Source: Maratus speciosus
Taxonomy: Eukaryota > Arthropoda > Arachnida > Araneae > Salticidae
Direction: 5' to 3'
Assembly (NCBI GenBank): GCA_963932465.1
Contig: OZ010786.1
Location: forward strand, 442,606,619 to 442,670,618
Length of the DNA: 64,000 bases
Shown: positions 1 to 11,120 of the stretch, in pieces
Layout of the letters: every line of letters begins with the position of its first letter
How positions within the stretch are numbered: position 1 is the first letter of the stretch
Notes under the pieces: generated by a model
The model's input: the letters and a program-made list of their open reading frames with translations, nothing else
Told to the model about the DNA's origin: nothing
Databases searched by the model: none
Position numbers and translations under genes: made by a program

Positions 1-425
1 TACACGGACTAGGCCAGCATAGGGTGAGCCAATCAAGTCCATCATCGTTTATTCATCCCACACTCCATTTCATCGAGATAAATCTGGCAGTTTTGAAACA
101 CATCGTTGGGAACCAAAAAAAGATAGCATAACAATCAGTCTATTTTTATTGTTCCAAGAGGAAAGTTGTTTTGCGGACAGATTTTTGAATGAGTGCTTAA
201 AAACAAAGACGGATAATATAGACACAAAGTATCTTCGACACGATTATGATAGTGAAAACTTCCCTTAAAAAATTCCAGAGGATAAATTAGGTATTTGTCC
301 TGGACAAGGAGAATAATCAGCAATAAAAAAGAATTAAAAACCACATTCTACGATGCAAAATCGGAACTCTGAGAGCGAGACGGTGGTGATATATTTTAGG
401 CAATAAATTTCACAACCTTATTCTG

Positions 426-459
<34 letters not shown>

Positions 460-558
460 AGTCCTATTTCTTTGGCAGATATAATTTTAGATATTAAACT
501 TGAAATTTACATATTCTATTATTTTCCTGTCAATCCATGTAGTTCTTGGTAGTTTATA
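1..558. other. AT-rich sequence without a gene
   Basis: I see no coding sequence, splice pattern or repeat termini here. The only notable feature is a T homopolymer at about 428-456. Short open frames in this stretch have no recognisable domain and are what AT-rich DNA gives by chance. Confidence 0.6.
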
Positions 559-1171
559 CAGGGTGTATCTGAAAAAGGGGGGGAATCTTCACGGAGTGAT
601 AGAAGGCAGCTATACGAGCAAATTTCTCCAAAGAATGCATGATCCGAACGCAAGTGGTGAAAAGTTAAAAGGTAGTTTTCTACTGTCGCAGTTAAAGAAT
701 TAAAACAAGAATGAGAGGAGATACTTCAGAAAATATTTTATTAGAAGGAATGTAATTAATGCACATGCTCAAAAGAATTGCTCAAAAAATCTTCCACCAG
801 CTGCAATGCACGCTTTACCCCTACGGGATAGGAACTGAGGCACATTTGCGAAGACACCAGGCATTTCCCGAAAATCGCCGGCAACAACGGCAATCCTGGC
901 GACAATCCATATCGGTTTCAATTGTGCACTCGTAGATTAGGCTCTTCATATGGTCCAACAGGAAAAAGTCCAAACAGGAGAGATCCGGCGATCTTAGTGG
1001 CCAAGCTATAGGACCATCTCGACCAATCCATCGTCCTGGGACAGTGGAAAACTACATTTTACCCTTCTCACCGCTTGAGTTCCGAGACGTACATTCTATG
1101 ACGAAATTTGCTCGTATAGCTGTGTTCTATCACCCCTTAAAGTTTTGCCCACTTTTTTCAGATGCACTCTG
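559..1171 (-). mobile_element. TA-flanked TIR transposon, internally deleted
   Basis: The ends are inverted repeats: CAGGGTGTATCTGAAAAA at the left and the complement of CAGAGTGCATCTGAAAAA at the right, both next to TA dinucleotides as in the Tc1/mariner-IS630 superfamily. The inverted arms run on for roughly 115 bp each (about 559-690 and 1035-1171), including a shared CTATACGAGCAAATTT core. The roughly 340 bp between the arms hold a minus-strand transposase C-terminal relic. At about 610 bp it is far too short for an autonomous copy, so it is a deletion derivative mobilised in trans. TIRs and TA target are seen directly; the superfamily is inferred from them and the protein relic. Confidence 0.85.
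774..1030 (-). pseudogene. C-terminal fragment of a DDE transposase (arthropod DUF4817-associated type)
   Basis: Read on the minus strand, the segment starts with W-I-G-R-D-G-P-I-A-W-P and a -SPDLS-LDFFL- motif, the characteristic end of the catalytic domain in a transposase family very common in arthropod genomes (usually W-x-PRSPDLTPLDFFLWG). After a frameshift near 905 it continues as V-A-R-I-A-V-V-A-G and then C-I-A-A-G-G-R-F-F-E-Q, the usual tail of the same family. The first two catalytic acidic residues and the DNA-binding domain are missing, so it cannot be active. It lies between the inverted arms of the 559-1171 element. The family assignment is from remembered sequence pattern. Confidence 0.75.
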
Positions 1172-2084
1172 TATATATATAAACTATTATCGTTATAATT
1201 ATTAAATAAAAATTGTACTCAATCTAAACGTTTTGTATGGAGGCTACCCAAAATGTATCTTTTGACTCAGAAAAAGATTTGTAAAATTCGCTGTAACAAT
1301 TTTCAATAAAAATGATAATTTTATGATATAATTATTTATCTTAATTAATTATTATTTACTGAATTGCAGGATTTGCAATTATTATTCCTTCTGCTCAAAA
1401 TACATTTTCTCTAAATTGGTATAATTTCCTCTCAACTTTTGATGTAAATTACATTGAGAATTTATTTGCCTTTTCTTTCATCACATACTGTCATTTTGCG
1501 ATCGGCAAAATTCATCGAACAAGATAATGTCTAATCAAGACTTTTTCACAACGCGGGACAAGCTTTTCCTACTTCACTAGCCAATGTTTACATCATTGTC
1601 CTTCCTAGCAATGCTTGGGACAGCTAGTTATCTGTACAACAACATATTTATTTACTTAGTGAAAAATGTTTTGTTAAACCAATTTTTTAAATCTTTTTTT
1701 TAATTCTTTGCAACACAATCGAACCTACTAACTGCATTTGCTTTTTCGAATACTTCCAAAGTTTTAACGAATAAATGCTTATGTATCTTTCTAAAAAACG
1801 AAAAAAAACATAAATGGAAATGTGATTCCGGTGTATATACTAGTGTAGCGAGGGTCAGAAGCTTTGAATGCCGCTAATTTCCTAAGGTTATGTTCGCCTT
1901 TTTTAGTAGATGAAAATACTGCGTTTAGATAAGGTGAAGAAGGTTTCTATAAAATGTTATTATCCAGTACCTCCAGAGATTCCACCTTTCTACGTCACTG
2001 GTTTATATTTATTTTAAATAGAGCAATTACCATTTTTAACACCAGATACTTTAAGAGTCTTTTCTAATAGAAATAAATATATGA
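1172..2084. other. AT-rich sequence without a gene
   Basis: No convincing coding potential, TIR pair or tandem structure is visible in these roughly 900 bases. Confidence 0.5.
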
Positions 2085-3890
2085 TAATTTAAGCAGGACT
2101 TATAAAACAAATTCCTTCTCGAACATGTGTAATTGATGCGTCATCAAATCTGCAAATCCTATTACTGCTCCACCAATAAAATTACTTAGTAAAGGTCTAT
2201 GAAAAAAAAATCTCTTAGGGGCAATTAATATTTCGCTGTAGTGAGCGGTTGAATTAATTATTATTAAATTTTTTTGAAAGTTTCACAGAGTATGAGCTTC
2301 TTTAAGGTAAAAAACAAATCTTCAGTTGCTATATTCTTTTGCTTGAAGTAAATGGTTTTGTTAAACATAAGACATCGAATAAAAAAAATCTTTCATTTAT
2401 TCATGACATGACAATCCAACCTATTAACGCCATTTGCATTTTTGAAAACTTGAAAGTATAAATGCATGTCGTTCCAATAAAGGGAAAAACATAAACGTGA
2501 ATGTACTTAAAATATAACTATTAATACTCATTTTAAACGGAGCAAATATCACTCTGAACATAAATTATAAATAATTAAAAATTATTTAAATATATTTTCA
2601 TTTTAAAGATAGAATTACGAAACAAATTCCACCTCGGACCTATGTAATTGTGCGGATCGTCGAATCCGTAAATCCCATTACTGCTCTAGTTTTAAAAGTA
2701 CATAGTGAAGATCCATTGGAGAAACCATCAAGGATATTTAATTTTGTGCTCTAGTGAACAGTTAAATTAATTGCTTGTAAGATTTTTTGAAAGTTTCTTA
2801 CGGTAAGTTTCTAGAACCATTTAAAGGAGGACTTATAAAACAAATTCCTTCTCCAACATGTTGAATTGTATGCATCATAAAATCTAAAAATCCTATTACT
2901 CCTCCACCATTACAATTACCTAGTAAAGGTCCATGGCAAAAAACTGTTAGAGCATTTAATATTTCGCTGTAGTGACTATTTGAATTAATTCTTATTAAAG
3001 TTTTATGAAAGTTTCACAGAGTATATGCTGCTCAAAGTTAAAAACAAATCTTTAGTTGCTACATTTTTTTTTGCTTGAAGAAAATGGTTTTGTTAAACAT
3101 AAGCCATCCACTAAAAAAATCTTTTATTTATTCATAACAGGACAATCCAACCTATTAACGCCGTTTACATTTTTGAAAACTTGAAAGTATAAATAGATGT
3201 CATTCTAATAAAGGGATAATCATAGACGTGAATGTAATTAAAATATAACTATTAATACTCTACTTGAATTAATTCTTATTAAGGTTTTATGAAAGTTTCA
3301 CAGAGTATGTGCTGCTCAAAGTTAAAAACAAATCTTCAGTTGCTACATTTTTTTTGCTTGAAGAAAAAGGTTTTGTTAAACATAAGACATCCACTAAAAA
3401 AATCTTTTATTTATTCATAACAGGACAATCCAACCTATTAACGCCATTTACATTCTTGAAAACTTGAAAGTATAAATAGATGTCATTCTAATAAAGGGAT
3501 AATCATAGCCGTGAATGTAATTAACATATAACTATTAACACTCATTTTAAAGGGAGCAAATACCACTCTCAATCAGTATTGCCAGATTGTTGATTCTCAC
3601 CGCTTTTTTGTAATAGAAATATTTGGCTTGTTTAAAAATAGATTAAAAAATCTGAGAAATAAGGCGAATTATACTAGTTTAAAAAAGTCCCCAATCTGGC
3701 TTGATTACAAAACAAAATCCACCTCGGACACATGTAATTGTGCGGACCTTCGAATCTGTAAATCCCTTTACTACCCAGTTTTGAAAGTACATAGGGAGTA
3801 TCCTTGAAAAACCATTAAGGAAATTTAATTTTGTGCTCTGGTGTACAGTTGAATTAATTGATAGTAAGATTTCTTGAAAGTTTCTTTTAG
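2085..3890. repeat. Degenerate tandem array of two interleaved unit types
   Basis: The same blocks recur in direct orientation. One begins GGACTTATAAAACAAATTCC (about 2095 and 2825) and runs to a TTTCACAGAGTATG motif (2280, 3010, 3296). A second contains TTAAACATAAGACATC, AATCCAACCTATTAACGCC and ATAAAGGGA motifs (about 2356-2540, 3085-3260 and 3378-3550). A third contains CACCTCGGACC-type sequence and a GTGCTCTRGTG motif (about 2610-2800 and 3700-3890). The 2830-3250 and 3262-3560 units are closest to each other, so the last duplication was local and recent. A more diverged relative is at about 47780-47945. No coding potential is seen. Confidence 0.75.
3573..3702. mobile_element. Truncated hAT-like MITE relic
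   Basis: The left end CAGTATTGCCAGATTG and an internal GTTTAAAAAAGTCC-type segment resemble the better preserved 190 bp element at 53540-53729, which starts CAGTGTTGCCAG and has an 8 bp target duplication. Here the right end is imperfect (CAATCTGGC) and no clean TSD is seen. It interrupts the tandem array. Confidence 0.4.
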
Positions 3891-3944
3891 TAAATGCCTT
3901 TTTTTTTAATTTTTCTTTCACATTTATTTTTTTGCATGGAGAAG

Positions 3945-4470
3945 TGCCTTTAGTGCGCAGCTTTGCATATATGCAAAGAACAGTGTTTTGAATTTAATAG
4001 ATTTTTTTATTCGTAAATATCTAATTCACACCAGAAAATTAAAATAGCAATATTTGCTTTAATTAATAACAGACATTCCGTATTTTAAAAAATCAAAATT
4101 AACCATTGATACTTTCTGGTGTAACGTCAGATTCTCTGAACTACGTAATTTCTAGAACGTATTATATCATGAGTGTTAAAGGGTTAAAGGTTAAGTTTTA
4201 TAAAATAAACATTTGTATAAATTAAGGTATTTGGAGACATACTCATTAAAACATTTACTATTTTGCAATATTTTAGCGTAAAACAGGTAAAACAGCTACA
4301 CGACAGTACTTTTTACTTGTATTGCAAATGTGCAACAGAAGAAAAGATTGACGTATTATATGAAAAATTGTGATTTTTTCATTATTTTTCCTGTGTAATA
4401 AACCTTTCAGAGAATCATATACAATGTTTTCGAAACAAAATAAAAAATCGCGCATTTAAGGGTTAAAAAA
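3945..4470. repeat. Dispersed repeat containing a TTAA-type MITE; inverted copy at 44.5-45.0 kb
   Basis: This block matches 44520-45038 in inverted orientation over almost its full length, including AGTGC-CAGCTTTGCATA at one end, AATTACGTAGTTC..., and an ACAGAAGAA-AGATTGACGTATTA core. An internal AAAGGGTTAA at about 4177-4186 is the inner end of the TTAACCC element that is cleaner in the 44.8 kb copy. The outer end here has lost its TTAA. Another AAGGGTTAA closes the block at about 4458-4466. The ORFs it contains are not conserved between copies. Confidence 0.7.
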
Positions 4471-4506
4471 GTGTCATTATCTATATTGAATAACACAGCT
4501 TCGATT

Positions 4507-4514
4507 ATATATAA

Positions 4515-4561
<47 letters not shown>
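4507..4561. repeat. (AT)n microsatellite
   Basis: A nearly uninterrupted run of AT dinucleotides. Confidence 0.95.
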
Positions 4562-4562
<1 letters not shown>

Positions 4563-4750
4563 ATTTTACACTGCTCAAAAAAGTCGACAGAAATATAAAT
4601 GAGTTAATACCTATTTTACTTTTTCAGAAAAAGCAAAATTGACTTTAAATTATTCTTTCAAAATCCAGACTTTTTTACAAATATGCAAATATATTCATAT
4701 AATTAATATTGACGACCTTGATTTTACTTCTGGCAATCTGGTTGTCTTGT

Positions 4751-4961
4751 TTAACCTCTTGACGGGCGGTAGGATATATTTTATTCCACCAACGATTAAT
4801 GAAGATTTGCACCAGAAAAACTTTATGAAATTTTGCTTTTCTAACTTTGGTGAAAAAAAGTCGCAAAATTGCTTTTCCTTATTTTGAAATAAAATATTTC
4901 TAAATTTCCGGTGGGAATTCAGCATTACACAAACGCAAATGCTTGCCCCTCAGGGGGTTAA
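4751..4961. mobile_element. TTAA-flanked MITE, family with GGTGGGATATA arms
   Basis: The element starts TTAACCTCTTGACGGGCGG and ends CCCCTCAGGGGGTTAA, so TTAA lies at both ends with C-rich inverted termini, the pattern of piggyBac-type transposition. An inverted copy of about 210 bp sits at 33129-33338, and a partial copy at about 52112-52305. Shared internal motifs include TTTGCACCAGAAAAA and a GGTGGGATATA/TATATTTTATTCCACC segment. It has no coding capacity. Confidence 0.8.
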
Positions 4962-4990
4962 GCAAGAAATGGCACAAAAGCGTGATTTAA

Positions 4991-5739
4991 TAATGACAGG
5001 AGACCAGGACAAAGTTCAAAATTTCGTTAACTGAAAAACCTTTGCCGTCAAATAAATAAATATGATTTAAATTTACCTATGTTTCTTACACTGTCATACA
5101 ATGGTGATAACTCTATATGATTATATTATTACAGTTATTATATGATACTGTAACTGCAAATAAATTGTTGGTATGATATTTAACATGCAGGTTTTCGTAA
5201 GTTATGAAGTCCTCGTCTAATTTTGTTCATCCTCTCCCAAGTCACGAGAATATCATTTACGTCCACACGTTGTCAGTTCTCATCTGTTTTCTCAGTCACT
5301 TCTTATTTTGCGGAACTTTTGCATTAATATTTCGGTAGATGTGTGGCGAACGTAATGGTTTAGCTTTTTTTACGTATTGTGTTAAAATGTGAAATCATAG
5401 AAAGTGGTATATGACTTTAACTCTGCCTTATTTATAAAATCTAAAGTTTCTTCAGCAACCATGATGTTACGAATTTAGATTATTATTGTTTTTTCATATT
5501 GTTCTTATATTGTACGCTTTAAATTTGGACTCAGAAGCAAATATTTTTTTTTTTAAATTGTCTGTTTATCTACAGTTACAATATCCTATAATAACCGTAA
5601 TAATATAACCATTTTGTAGTTACCGCCAATGCATAGCAATGCAAGAACCATAAGTAAGCTTAAATCATACTAATTTCTTTGACGGAAAATGTTTTTCAAT
5701 AAAAGAAATTTTGAACTTTGACCCGACCTCCTGTCATTA
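4991..5739. mobile_element. Non-autonomous element with ~180 bp TIRs
   Basis: The left end TAATGACAGGAG(A/G)YC is matched by CTCCTGTCATTA at the right. The similarity continues inward through ACAAAGTTCAAAATTTC, a GAAAAAC-TTTKCCGTCAAA motif and GATTATATTATTACAGTTA, so the arms are about 4991-5175 and 5560-5739 and flank a ~380 bp core without recognisable coding. The target duplication could not be fixed with confidence. Superfamily unknown. Confidence 0.65.
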
Positions 5740-6071
5740 TTGAAACTCAATAGCAGATATGCGAGATATGAAATTACTAAGCTCCATGAGATTAATCGAA
5801 TGAGATATAAAAATATAAATTTGCTGCCAAGGATTCAGGTACCTTTACTCGTTGGACTGTCGTACCAAAAACCTAAACTGTTAAAGGGTCTCGGGACTCT
5901 TAAAATTGAAAAATTAAATTAAAAAAGCACCTTTTACAACAATTAATATCTTAAAATGTATATGACTTTTAAGCACAATTTTTATTGGGATAAAAGATAT
6001 AAGTAGGTTCTTTCACTTCATGTATTTAAAAAATTGCAAGATGATGAATTATCATTTATATCCCTCATAGC

Positions 6072-6185
6072 ATGCATGGTCACAGTGACGTCGTTGTGAC
6101 GTCACTGTAAGTCACTGTGGTCACGTCACATCTGTGACCAAAATGCTACCACTCAGTGATGTCACATTGTGACTGAGATGTGAAC
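6072..6185. repeat. Left terminal GTCAC/TGACGTCA satellite block
   Basis: About 110 bp built from alternating GTCAC and GTGAC words, including GTGACGTCACTG and several near-palindromes. It is the inverted counterpart of the longer block at 10612-11120 and lies just inside the left terminus of the 6062-11126 insertion. Confidence 0.8.
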
Positions 6186-7440
6186 TTCTTACAAAACTTT
6201 AAAAAATTACAAAAATTATTAAAAACATGTTATTTACTGTAAAAAATATTTTTCTGCCGGATTTAAATTTTTTTTTAAACCGTGGTCCAAGTTGGCTCTG
6301 TGCCTCTAATCAAAACTTTTTATTTTCATATAACATAAAATGTAATTAATTCATGAACGACACAAAAAGATTTCCTAATTATGCGAATTTCATTAAACAT
6401 ACCTCGACTGATCTTTTATAAAGATTTTTGTAAATGATCATCTGTTATACAAGAAGTTTCTCAAAGAGTAGTCGAAACATTTCTGTGGTTTCAAACTAAA
6501 AACTTTCTATTACAGTTAAGTCTCTGCAGCTTTTAATGAGCACGTAGAAAGCGTCTTCAAAGTTTAGTCATATATGCATTTCTTGCTTTATAATATGCAT
6601 TCAAGTAATATTTTTTTCCTCTTAGTGTTTCACTATTTTAAGTAACTATTTTTTTTTTATTCTACTTCTTTCAGACGTTTAAAATAAAATTGACTTTTCC
6701 CGAATATAAAATAAATGTACAAAATTTATGCAAAGCCCATGACATAATTAATTATTCATATTTCATTTTTTGTTTTCAAAATATATCTTTAAAAATTATT
6801 TTACAAGATGTTTTATCCTACAGAAAATTAATATTAAGAGAATGGCAGATTGACAAATAAAAACTCATCTCTTCTCGATAATCTTTTTGTATTTTTTAAG
6901 AATATGTTTTGTATATATTACCTGTGATACAAATTTTACTTTAAAAAAAAGAGGGGGTCTTCATTATTACCATTAAATTAATTTGCACACATTTTGAAAA
7001 TTTAAGCAATGTTTTATCTAGTAAACTCTAATTATGGATAATATTATTATTATAATTTACATAAATGAAACTTTATAATTCAATAAAACTGATAAAAATA
7101 AAAGGTGAAATACAATAAAACATTTTCAAACAGGAAATTGAATTAGAGACAATTTGATAAAATTATTACGCATTTAATTTCCTTCCTAATCTGTTGTATA
7201 GAAAAACAAGTAAAACCGAAAAACATCTGCTTCGAACTTCGAAACATAAAAATCGTCTGCACTATTTCAGTTGTTACGACTCGACCACAGAATAACGGAT
7301 AAAAGTAATAGTGAAGCTTTTTAGAATAAACGCGGGAAGTTCTGTGGACACTGGACAGCATAGACGTGTTGACACGGATTTAAAAACTGAAACAAGAACG
7401 TTCTCAGGATCCAAGTTAGTTCAGCTAACAAAATATAAAC
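6186..7440. other. AT-rich interior of the 5-kb insertion, no gene seen
   Basis: No recognisable domain, TIR pair or tandem array. The segment around 7270-7470 is less AT-rich and could be the 5' leader of the candidate exon that follows. Confidence 0.45.
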
Positions 7441-7474
7441 CCGAGAAAATTACGGTAGCTTTGACTTGTTGAAG

Positions 7475-7562
7475 ATGATTCAAGTCATTGCTATCGTACT
7501 TATTATCGGATTTAATTGGTTCCCCAAAATCAAAGTATCACGTACAACGTCAATGAAATTAG
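7475..7562 (+). CDS. Possible first exon encoding a signal peptide (weak)
   Basis: An ATG at 7475 opens a frame whose first residues are M-I-Q-V-I-A-I-V-L-I-I-G-F, a short N-region followed by a strongly hydrophobic stretch as in secretory signal peptides, then a polar segment (K-I-K-V-S-R-T-T-S). At 7562/7563 the frame meets AG|GTATGT, a good splice donor. Without splicing it stops at 7568-7570, so if it is real it must be a first coding exon. The upstream ~200 bp is GC-richer than its surroundings, as a 5' leader might be. I could not find a second exon, and the region lies within a transposon-like insertion. No function is claimed. A chance open frame is the main alternative. Confidence 0.25.
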
Positions 7563-7567
7563 GTATG

Positions 7568-7815
7568 TAAAAATATTATCTTCCCTGTTTGCTTTTTTTT
7601 AATTACAACAATTTTAGTTAACTTATCATAAACATGCTGTAAAACATAAATATTTCATTACATTTATTTTTATTTTGTTGAAATATCTAAAATATTATTT
7701 TCCCTGTTTGCTTTTTTTTTTTTTTAATTACAATGATTTTAGTTATCTTCTAATAAACATGTTATAGAACACAAATATTTCATTACATTTATTTTTTATT
7801 TTGTTAAAATATCTA
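7568..7815. repeat. Tandem duplication, two ~120 bp units
   Basis: The segment containing TTCCCTGTTTGCTTTTTTTT, a TTTTAGTTA motif and ATATTTCATTACATTTATTT occurs twice in direct orientation with period about 120 bp, differing by scattered substitutions and T-run length. It lies just downstream of the candidate splice donor at 7563. Confidence 0.85.
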
Positions 7816-8774
7816 ACTTCATTTTCAACAGCTTTGATCAGATTATTAAAATTAGTGATTTAAATTGCATTTTAATCTCGTTTATTTTCTTATTTAAATA
7901 TTTGGTTAAAACCACATGGTGTTATAAATATGGAAGTATATGGACAAGTATTATAATCAATCATTAATATAATTAATAAATATTTAAAGATCATGAAATT
8001 ATTTTTTTAAAAAGGCTTTTTATAGAATAAAATTATTGGCAAACATAATTTTTAAATTTTGTATTAAGTGATGGTCTTAAACAATTTGCATTGCATGTTT
8101 TTATTTAAAAAAATTGCATCTGCTCAGAAGAGGAATTTATAAAAAATAAGACACAACGGAAACATATACTATTAAGAGATCGTAGATTTGTAATGTTAAA
8201 AAAATGATTATTTAATGTATTATTCAACCTGAGAAATGTTTTAAAATCTATAAAGAAATAGTCATAGCGGGTGAAAGCTGTTCAGTTGTTAAACATTCTT
8301 ATTGAAATGTTTTCAAAGTGAACTAGTAGTCTGTTGGGAAATGAAAAAATAGAAGTTACGAAATCAGTAAGAGTTTAAATATGATTTTACTTTAAAAATA
8401 ACGCAAATAATTGAACGGTATGAATCTAAAATGTAATAACCATCTTTTATTATTTACTTTTTTTTCTCGATAATTTTATCATTTTATTTCCTGAATGATT
8501 TTATCGAGATAAATTTCAAAGTATCGATACTATACACTCTTTATAAACAGCGTGATTAAAATGGATTTCTTATTTATAATTACCATAATCTTGTAAATAA
8601 AATATAATAATAATAATGAAACTATGTGTGGCTCTATTTTGTGTTTATGGTCTCAATTTTTATAATTTATTTACATTAAAAAGTAGTTAACCATTTGATA
8701 TTGTGTTCATTATTTTGTTTTATTGTGTCATATAAAAATAAATATGATTATTTGTATTTCTAATACAATATATA
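7816..8774. other. AT-rich sequence without a gene
   Basis: No supported feature seen. Confidence 0.5.
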
Positions 8775-9051
8775 CAGTAGAGTGCCGATTATCCGAACAA
8801 GTCGGGACCGACCCTAGCTCGGATAAGCAAAAGTTCCGATAAATGGGCAGACAGTTTAAGGGATGTTCCTGACTATTCTAAAACCTTCACACTTAATCTA
8901 GGTTTAGGACTGACAGCAACAGTTAGTACTGGAGTGCTTAATTTTTTTTAAATTGTTTTTTTTATTTACTTTTTTATTATTTAATTTATTTTTCTCTTTT
9001 TATCGTTTTCTAAACTTCAGAGATTATAATTTTAGCAAAAAATGAATTGGA

Positions 9052-9091
<40 letters not shown>

Positions 9092-9211
9092 GAGAGAGAG
9101 AAATATTTGGATAATTGGAAATTCGGTTAAAAAGAATTCTTTGAGAGAAATACGCTGTTCGGACAATTGGAAGTTCGGTTAATTGGAGTTCCGATAATCG
9201 GCGTTCTACTG
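8775..9211. mobile_element. pogo/Tigger-type MITE
   Basis: The left end CAGTAGAGTGCCGATTATCC and right end GATAATCGGCGTTCTACTG are inverted repeats flanked by TA on both sides. The terminal CAGT and internal CCGATTATCCG are typical of Tigger/pogo-group elements. Sub-terminal variants (GGACAATTGGAAGTTCGG, GGATAATTGGAAATTCGG) recur near the right end. The interior is AT-rich with a long T run (about 9054-9089) and a short AG run, and carries no transposase. At 437 bp it is a non-autonomous copy. Confidence 0.9.
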
Positions 9212-9578
9212 TATTTATAAAACTTTCACCAGACTTTATTCTAAAAATTTCGTAGTAGGTTCTAATCTCTTTGTACTATTTATGATAATATCAGAATTAT
9301 AGTGGTCATGGTAACATATATCCAGCCAGATAGATCTTTGGCAAAACCTAAAAACTTTCACATTAGACGCAAAATAGAATAGCTGCGGTGCTGTGTTTTA
9401 TCAAGAATAAGGTATTATTGTTTTAAAAAATCATAGATAGTAAGAGTTATTTTTATAATATATAATTTCTTAAATAAAAATATAATTTTGGCAATCAATT
9501 GTTAAAGTTATTTTTTAATAATCAAAAAGTTGTTTTATGTATGTATTTTACTTCAAGCAAACCCTGATGTAAAATAAA

Positions 9579-9744
9579 TTAACCCTTTGTATCACCGTTC
9601 TATGCATACCCAAAAGTTTTACTTACTTTTACAGTGAGCTTAAAAATACGATTTTATTTATTGCTGCTATCTTCCAACATAACGATTATTGCCGAAATGG
9701 TTCTTAGAATTCTCAACATAATGATACTGGTGATACTCAGTTAA
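9579..9744. mobile_element. Short TTAA-flanked MITE
   Basis: It begins TTAACCCTTTGTATCACCG and ends CTGGTGATACTCAGTTAA. TTAA at both ends and the GTATCACC inverted repeat define a 166 bp element. No second copy was noticed in the window. Confidence 0.7.
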
Positions 9745-10611
9745 TTTTTATACCAAAGCTGTATTTTTCATTTGAGTAGTTTCAAATGGTTATTGCTAAA
9801 ATGTACTTCGGAAATTTTGTAATGCATGTATGTGGCATAAAAGACGTAAACAATCGTATATAATGACTATATGGCACATGATCAGAGTTTAGAGTGTATA
9901 TATATATATGTATATAACGCATGCATAAACTTCACAATATTCTTTGTAATGTCGTTACTGCAATTTTTGCATAATCAAATTTATAGGGGCCTCTATAACA
10001 AAGAAGTATCCTATTTTCTCTGCCCCAACTTGTTTGAATTACAATCATATATATATATATATTGTGGTAATCAATATCATAAAACATATAAAATTTAATT
10101 ACTTAATATCGGCATTTCTTTTTATCTTTCATTTTTTTTATTATAAATGTTGTGTAATCGAAAAAATTCAACTTCACCAGTGACTTCGAGTTTGTAATGG
10201 GTGTTAAATGAAATAAATTAATTTTATTCAGTATTTTCTATAGTTTAAAGAATATAAAAAGTACTGTATATATTATAAGATATTATATTTTTAACAAAAA
10301 TTTTATTTTGATAAAGATTTGAAATTTTAAACAAATTGTTTCTTTGGTAATTTTAATGCTTTTAACTAATAGCTAATTTTGAAAAAAAAATGTGATAGAT
10401 TGATCATTCAGTTGCCTTCCATATTCTCATTTATTGCAATAGGAAAGAAAGGTGCAACAAAAATTGAAGTCTGCGGGGTATTGCATTTTGATTCAATAAA
10501 ATTCTTTTGGTATACTCTTGTTATAGCGGCCCCCAAGTTTTTATTGCGATGTATCGCCGAAGTATATTAACGTTATAGATGTAAATGATTTTACAACATG
10601 CATAATTATGA
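9745..10611. other. AT-rich sequence, TATA-type microsatellites, no gene
   Basis: Contains short TATATA runs near 9896-9912 and 10047-10061. Open frames here are unsupported. Confidence 0.5.
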
Positions 10612-11120
10612 CTATGTGTGACATGCATACGTGTTTAGAACTGTACAAGTATGTCATAGTGTGACTTCACAACATTGCACTAGAGTCACATATTCGCCAC
10701 AACGTTAATGACAAAATCGTCACAAATCACACAATTTTCACAAAATTGTCACAATGTGACTTCAAAGCAGTGTCGTTGTCTTCACAGAATTATCACAGTG
10801 TTAAAGACAATTTCGTCAAAAATGACACATATTTCACAAATTGATCTCAATGTGACTTTAAAGCATTGTCACATTTGTCACAAATTCGTCACAAAGTTAA
10901 TACCAAAATAGTCACAAATGACACACTCTTCACAAATTTGTCACACCCTGAACTTCACAAAGTCGTCACAATGTGACGTCACAAAATAGCTCTAAAACGG
11001 CCATAACGACTTCACATTCCAGTCACAATGACTTCACATCGACGTCACGTGACGTCACATCGACGGTCACAATGTCACAGCGTGACATCACAACGACGTC
11101 GACGTGACGTCACCATGCCT
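10612..11120. repeat. Right terminal GTCAC/TGACGTCA satellite block
   Basis: About 500 bp dominated by TCACAAA, GTCACAATGTGAC and TGACGTCAC words with a loose ~30-60 bp periodicity (TTCACAAAATTGTCACAATG recurs in variant form). It sits inside the right terminus of the 6062-11126 insertion and mirrors the shorter block at 6072-6185. CG dinucleotides in an otherwise AT-rich window are conspicuous here. Confidence 0.85.
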
